DNA from: Verrucomicrobiota bacterium | GTDB taxonomy: Bacteria; Verrucomicrobiota; Verrucomicrobiia; Verrucomicrobiales; Akkermansiaceae | Length of the DNA stretch: 64,000 bases | Assembly: GCA_004293445.1 (NCBI GenBank) | Contig: RDYP01000017.1 | Location: 18,443-82,442, forward strand | Reading direction: 5' to 3' | Shown: positions 58,852 through 64,000 of the stretch, in pieces | Position numbering within the stretch: the stretch's first letter is position 1 | Layout of the letters: each line of letters opens with the position of its first letter | Position numbers and translations under genes: made by a program | Notes under the pieces: model-generated | What the model saw: the letters and a program-made list of their open reading frames with translations, nothing else | Told to the model about the DNA's origin: nothing | The model's database searches: none

Positions 58852-60627
58852 ATGCGAAATGGCGGCGCGGAAAAAAAGCGGGATCTCAAGGGCGGCCTCG
58901 GATGGGTGCTGTCTTACGTACAGCCGTATCGTCACGTGTTCATTCCCTCGGTGATAGCGTTGTTCGTGACCGCGGCCCTGTCCCTTGCTTTCCCCTACTT
59001 TCTCAAGGATCTGGTGGGGGATCCAGCGGACGCCTGGAAGCATGGGGTGGATGCGGTGGCGACGCGAGATCGTGCGGACCGGATCATTCTCTGGTTGTTG
59101 GGGATATTGGCTGTCCAGTCGTTCATCGCATTCTGGAGAGTGAAGGGTTTCACATGGGCGGGCGAGGCCGCATTGAATGATTTGCGACGTGATCTTTTCG
59201 CTCATCTCCTGAAATTGCCGGTGCCCTTTTTTCAGGAGCAGCGTTCGGGCTCGTTGAGCAATCGGGTATCTGCGGACCTCGGCGTGGTGCGTGAAACGCT
59301 GCTGACGACGCTGCCTCAAATGGCGAGACACAGCGTGATCCTGCTGGGTAGCCTGGTGATGATCTTTGTTTTTTCGTGGAAGCTTTCGCTGGTAATGCTG
59401 GCCAGCGTGCCGGTCGTGGTTTTGGCGGTGGCGATTTCTGGGCGGAAGGTCCGCCAGCATTCCAGAGATGCGCAGGAGGCCTTAGCAGAATCGGGAACGG
59501 TGATTGAAGAAAGCGTGCAGGGGATTGCCGATGTGAAGGCCTTCTCGAACGAGGCCTTCGAGAAGGCGCGCTATGATCGGGCGCTCGATCGTTTTTTTGG
59601 CGTGACCTTGCGCGGTGCGAACGCACGGGCGGCATTTCTTTCTTTTGTGATTTTTGCGATGTTCGGGACGATTGGCGGCGTCGCATGGTTTGGTTCGCAC
59701 ATGCTGGCGAGTGGTGAGATCGATCAGAAGAGTTTCACGGCATTCGTTCTCTTCAGTGTTTTCGTCGGGGCCTCGTTGGGTTCGCTGCCGGAGATCGTGT
59801 CGCAGGTTCAAGCGATGTCCGGCGCGACGGAGCGCTTGCGTGAATTGATGGCGGAGGCACCGGAGCCAAGCGGTTCGATGGTTGCAGGGAAGTTGTCCGG
59901 GGAATTGGCATTTGACGGGGTGGTCTTCCGCTATCCGTCCCGGCCGGAGGCTCCAGTGTTGCACGGGCTTTCCTTCACGGCTCAGCCGGGCGAGCGAGTG
60001 GCATTGGTCGGTCCTTCTGGGGCGGGGAAGTCCACGGTTTTTTCGCTGATCCTCGGTTTTAATCGACCGGAGAGTGGGCATTTGCTGTTCGATGGTCGGG
60101 ACGCGGCCGATCTGGAGCTGGCTTCGTTGCGCAGCCAGATTGCGGTGGTGCCGCAGGAGGTGATGCTATTCGGAGGGTCCATCCGTGAGAATATCGAATA
60201 CGGTCGGCCCGGGGCTGGCGTGGAGGAGATCGAGGCGGCGGCGAGGCAGGCAAACGCGCATGATTTCATCGTCGCGCTTCCGGAGGGGTATGACACCGTG
60301 GTCGGTCCACGTGGCGTCAAGCTGTCTGGTGGCCAGCGCCAGCGGGTTGCGATCGCCCGTGCGATTCTGGCGGACCCGAGGATCCTGCTTTTGGACGAAG
60401 CGACGAGTGCCTTGGACACGGAGAGTGAACGTCTGGTCAACGAGGCGCTGGAACGCCTGATGGCGGGCCGCACCAGCCTCGTGATCGCGCATCGGCTGTC
60501 GACCGTGCGCGACGCCGACCGGATCCTCGTGATCAATCACGGCCGCTTGGTTGAGAGCGGTAATCATGACGAACTGATGGCACGGCAGGGGACTTATCGA
60601 TTGTTGGTCGAGACTCAGTTGGCCTGA
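58852..60627 (+). CDS. ABC transporter, fused permease and ATPase (MsbA/LmrA-like)
   Basis: VALVGPSGAGKSTVFSLILGF, LSGGQRQRVAIARAILADPRILLLDEATSALDTESERLVNEAL, preceded by a six-TM exporter domain. Confidence 0.96.
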   Translation: MRNGGAEKKRDLKGGLGWVLSYVQPYRHVFIPSVIALFVTAALSLAFPYFLKDLVGDPADAWKHGVDAVATRDRADRIILWLLGILAVQSFIAFWRVKGFTWAGEAALNDLRRDLFAHLLKLPVPFFQEQRSGSLSNRVSADLGVVRETLLTTLPQMARHSVILLGSLVMIFVFSWKLSLVMLASVPVVVLAVAISGRKVRQHSRDAQEALAESGTVIEESVQGIADVKAFSNEAFEKARYDRALDRFFGVTLRGANARAAFLSFVIFAMFGTIGGVAWFGSHMLASGEIDQKSFTAFVLFSVFVGASLGSLPEIVSQVQAMSGATERLRELMAEAPEPSGSMVAGKLSGELAFDGVVFRYPSRPEAPVLHGLSFTAQPGERVALVGPSGAGKSTVFSLILGFNRPESGHLLFDGRDAADLELASLRSQIAVVPQEVMLFGGSIRENIEYGRPGAGVEEIEAAARQANAHDFIVALPEGYDTVVGPRGVKLSGGQRQRVAIARAILADPRILLLDEATSALDTESERLVNEALERLMAGRTSLVIAHRLSTVRDADRILVINHGRLVESGNHDELMARQGTYRLLVETQLA

Positions 60628-60879
60628 CGCGTGGCGGCTTTTGTCAGCGAGAGCGCACGAAGCAGAGCTTGAGGCAGGGGGGGGCTGGAAAAAGGGGGGG
60701 CGACGACAGAGGCGAGAACAAAACGACTTGGAGAAAGCCACGGGCGCGATCGGATCATCGGGGTCGTGGAGGGTGCGAAGTCGTTCGAAATCGACTCTTG
60801 TAACCGTGGATTCAAAAGTTGCATGTCCGCATCGGGGCAATTCATATTTTCGCCAACATACGCTCCAAATTTTTCCTTT

Positions 60880-62310
60880 ATGAATTCCTCCCATGCTCCT
60901 CGAGTCGGTCTTTTCGGCATCGGTCTGGACACCTATTGGCCTCAGTTCGAGGGCTTGAAAGAGCGACTTGAAGGCTATCTCGGAGTGGTGGAATCCAAGC
61001 TTCGTCGGCCTGATGTGGAGGTCGTCAACTTGGGTCTGGTTGATACGCCCGAGAAGGCCCTAGAGGCAGGTCATCGGTTCCGGCAGGAGGATGTCGATCT
61101 GATCTTTCTGCATGTAACGACCTACGCGCTATCGTCGACCGTGCTGCCTGTCGTGAGGCGGGCGAAGGTCCCGGTCATTATCCTGAATCTTTCGCCCGAG
61201 GCGGCGATCGACTATGCGAGTTTCAATCGGATGGGCGACCGCACGGCAATGACCGGCGAGTGGCTTGCCCATTGCGGGGCCTGTCCGGTTCCAGAGATCG
61301 CCAACGTTTTCCAGCGCTCAGGCATTGCCTTCGAGCAGGTGACCGGAATGCTGCACGACGACCCGGAATGTTGGGATGAAGTCGGTGATTGGATCGAAGC
61401 TGCGAGAGTGGCCCACGTGATGGAGCACAATCGCCTGGGACTGATGGGGCATTACTACAACGGAATGTTGGACATCTATTCCGATACCACCCTTCAGTGC
61501 GCGGTTTTTGGAGGCCATTTGGAGATCATTGAGGTCGACGAGCTTGCTGCCTTGCGGCGCGAAGTCTCGGCGGAACAGATTGCTGCGCGGGTGGCGGATT
61601 TTCATCGGCACTTCGATGTGCAGCCGGACTGCTTGCCTGAGGAGTTGGATCGCGCCGCTCGTACCTCGGTGGCCTTGGACAGGCTGGTTGCCGAGCATCG
61701 ACTCGGATCGATGGCATACTATTACATGGGTAGTGGTGTGCCTGAGAACGAGGACGCGGTGAGTTCGATCATTCTTGGCAATTCCTTGCTGACGGCGCGC
61801 GGGATTCCTGTGGCTGGTGAATACGAGGTCAAGAATGCCCAAGCGATGAAGATCATGGACGCCTTTGGCGCAGGTGGATCGTTCACGGAGTACTACGCGA
61901 TGGATTGGCGCGATGATGTGGTGCTGATGGGCCACGATGGCCCCGGGCATATTGCCATTGCCGAGGGCAGGACCAAGGTCCGACCACTCAAGGTGTATCA
62001 TGGCAAAGTAGGTCGGGGGCTATCGGTGGAGATGTCGGTGAAGCACGGAGCGGTCACGCTGCTTTCGGTGGTCGAATGCGAGGGTAGTTTGAAGCTGTTG
62101 GTTGCCGAAGGCGAGTCGGTGCCCGGGCCGGTGCTTGAGATTGGCAACACCAACAGCCGCTATCGTTTTCCGATTGGCGCACGGCGATTCGTGACGGAGT
62201 GGAATGCTCAAGGTCCTGCCCACCATTGTGCGGTCGGGGTGGGTCGTATTGCTGCGAAGATCGAGAAGTTGGGGCGCCTGCTGGGGATTCGCACCGTCCG
62301 GGTTTGCTGA
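60880..62310 (+). CDS. L-arabinose/L-fucose isomerase-family protein
   Basis: MNSSHAPRVGLFGIGLDTYWPQFEGLKERLEGYLG; RLGLMGHYYNGMLDIYSDTT; YYYMGSGVPENEDAVSSIILGNSLLTARGIPVAGEYEVKNAQAMKIMDAFGAGGSFTEYYAMDWRDDVVLMGHDGPGHIAI. Confidence 0.85.
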   Translation: MNSSHAPRVGLFGIGLDTYWPQFEGLKERLEGYLGVVESKLRRPDVEVVNLGLVDTPEKALEAGHRFRQEDVDLIFLHVTTYALSSTVLPVVRRAKVPVIILNLSPEAAIDYASFNRMGDRTAMTGEWLAHCGACPVPEIANVFQRSGIAFEQVTGMLHDDPECWDEVGDWIEAARVAHVMEHNRLGLMGHYYNGMLDIYSDTTLQCAVFGGHLEIIEVDELAALRREVSAEQIAARVADFHRHFDVQPDCLPEELDRAARTSVALDRLVAEHRLGSMAYYYMGSGVPENEDAVSSIILGNSLLTARGIPVAGEYEVKNAQAMKIMDAFGAGGSFTEYYAMDWRDDVVLMGHDGPGHIAIAEGRTKVRPLKVYHGKVGRGLSVEMSVKHGAVTLLSVVECEGSLKLLVAEGESVPGPVLEIGNTNSRYRFPIGARRFVTEWNAQGPAHHCAVGVGRIAAKIEKLGRLLGIRTVRVC

Positions 62311-62537
62311 GATCGGGGGGATCCGTGCTTTTGGGCACATGGCCTCGCAAAAGGTCGGCAAAGTAGCTTTTCGCATGGAATGCCAGTTCGGCGTTGGATC
62401 GGGCAGGTCTCGGTGCAAGATGGGACCGCCTTGGCGTAGGCGGTTCCTTGAGAGGGGTCTCGTGATTCCAAGGAGAGGAACTGAGCGGCTTGACTATCGC
62501 TTGCTTGCCGGAACGCTGCTTTTGTAAATCTTTCGCC

Positions 62538-63530
62538 ATGAAATCTTGGTATTATCACAGCGCCTCCGGTTCCACCGCGACAACGTCCGAAGAGAATCTT
62601 TCCGAACTGGTTCAAAACGGCATCTTGACTCCTCAAACTCTGGTCTGGACCCAAGGTATGGCGGGTTGGGAGACAGCGGGTAAGGTCTTGCCGGGGCTTT
62701 TTGATCGTCCCGATCTACCGCCGGCGCTCCCTCCCGGTCCGCCACCGTTGGTGGGAAAGCGCTCTCACGAGATTGACTACGAAATCATCGGCGAGTCCAT
62801 CCAGATGGTTGAGATCGAGCTGGATCCTGGTGAGGCGGTGATTGCGGAGGGCGGTGCCATGAATTACATGGAAGACGGGATCGTATTTGAGACCAAGATG
62901 GGCGATGGCTCGAATCCGGACAGTGGGTTGATGGGCAAGTTGATGGCGGTGGGTAAGCGCGCGCTGACCGGAGAATCGATCTTCATGACCCACTTCACCA
63001 ATCGTGGGGCTGGAAAAAAGCGGGTGACTTTTGCGGCGCCCTATCCAGGCACTGTGGTGCCGGTCGATCTCGCACAGCAGGGTGGCGAATTGCTATGTCA
63101 GAAGGATGCATTCCTCTGTGCGGCTCTTGGCACTCAGGTTGGGATCGCATTCAACCGCAAGCTAGGCGCTGGTTTGTTCGGTGGCGAAGGATTCATCCTG
63201 CAGCGACTGCAAGGTGACGGTATGGCCTTTGTTCATGCCGGTGGGACGGTGGTCCGTAAGGAACTGAAAGGCGAGAGGCTCTTTGTCGATACAGGTTGCC
63301 TTGTCGCGTTTACCCGTGGGATTGACTACGACATTCAGCGTGCTGGGAATTTGAAGTCGATGATCTTTGGCGGTGAGGGTCTGTTCCTTGCGACGCTTCA
63401 AGGTCACGGCACCGTTTGGCTGCAAAGCATGCCATTCGCGCGTCTCGCACAGCGGATCACTGGCATGTATGCGAGTGGCAAAGGAGAGGGTTCGGCGCTT
63501 GGTGGATTGGGAAATCTTTTCGGCGACTGA
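62538..63530 (+). CDS. GYF_2 domain plus AIM24/TIGR00266-family protein
   Basis: [47 protein letters not shown] (GYF_2-like), then [33 protein letters not shown]...[24 protein letters not shown] (AIM24-like). Confidence 0.88.
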   Translation: MKSWYYHSASGSTATTSEENLSELVQNGILTPQTLVWTQGMAGWETAGKVLPGLFDRPDLPPALPPGPPPLVGKRSHEIDYEIIGESIQMVEIELDPGEAVIAEGGAMNYMEDGIVFETKMGDGSNPDSGLMGKLMAVGKRALTGESIFMTHFTNRGAGKKRVTFAAPYPGTVVPVDLAQQGGELLCQKDAFLCAALGTQVGIAFNRKLGAGLFGGEGFILQRLQGDGMAFVHAGGTVVRKELKGERLFVDTGCLVAFTRGIDYDIQRAGNLKSMIFGGEGLFLATLQGHGTVWLQSMPFARLAQRITGMYASGKGEGSALGGLGNLFGD

Positions 63531-63786
63531 AAGCTGGCGTGATTTGTAGTGAGAGTCACAGCGTGGGCTTTTCGCTCGCTGCAGGGAATTTGGACTTCGA
63601 TGGCTTCTGCTGGAGGCGGTGGTTTTGCCTGCTGCGAGGTGTCCACATGGCCGTTTTGTTTGCGGTCTGGGCCCTGGTTGTTGGGATTGGATTTCTCCCT
63701 GTGGCTTGTTGTGGTGGTCTTGGGTGTTTGTGATCAATGGCTTGAGTGCTTGGTGAAAGTTTTCTCAAAAAACGTGTCGAAAGGTA

Positions 63787-63960
63787 TTGACCCCGGGGTC
63801 GATCCGGGTAGTTTCCGCCCCGCCGCAGCAACCAGCGGCGCGAGAGACGGGAGTCGATCGCGACCTCAAAAGGGTCCGATCGGCTTTTTAGTCCCCTCGA
63901 GAGAAGATCTTTCACAGACATGGCCCGGCCCATTGGCTCAGGACTCGTTGGCGTTTTGCT
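63787..63960 (+). promoter_or_regulatory. Possible promoter and leader of an rRNA operon beginning beyond the window
   Basis: TTGACC, 16 nt, TAGTTT; long non-coding tract with AGATCTTTCACAGA (boxA-like) and no convincing ORF to the window end. Confidence 0.3.
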
Positions 63961-64000
63961 AGCGGGAATCGTGCCTGAAGAAGCCGGGTGAAGAGGAAAA

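Noticed and set aside
63549-63962. 137-aa ORF at the window end
   Set aside because: Composition and the promoter/hairpin-like content suggest a non-coding leader; no motif or ribosome-binding support.

Overview
The window is GC-rich bacterial chromosomal DNA. Its gene content (large GreA-like factor, DUF1552/DUF1592 pair, MoxR-DUF58-BatA cluster, sulfatase, PEP-CTERM tail) suggests a Verrucomicrobia-type genome, but that lineage is inferred, not tested. Most of it is housekeeping: gltB, thiC with an upstream TPP riboswitch and terminator, feoA/feoB plus a small Cys-rich ORF, an ECF sigma cassette, eno, an SbcD/SbcC-like pair, hflX, rpsM-rpsK-rpsD, a molybdenum-cofactor cluster with a MobA-MoaD fusion, class III FBPase, cdsA-dxr, an ABC exporter, and a sugar-isomerase family protein. 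The most interesting locus is 22394-24094. It encodes a predicted lipoprotein with a hendecad coiled-coil stalk and a C-terminal formylglycine-generating-enzyme/C-type-lectin-like domain. Its last ~43 codons change abruptly to C/G-ending codons dominated by NNC, and a GC-rich inverted repeat lies 24 nt after the stop. This looks like a diversity-generating retroelement (DGR) variable region. No reverse transcriptase or template repeat was recognised in the window, so any DGR would act in trans or be orphaned. Other notable items are two REP/BIME-like tandem arrays (134-bp and 126-bp periods), a 13-bp minisatellite, and a twin-hairpin element present twice. All calls come from reading the sequence; no database search was run.
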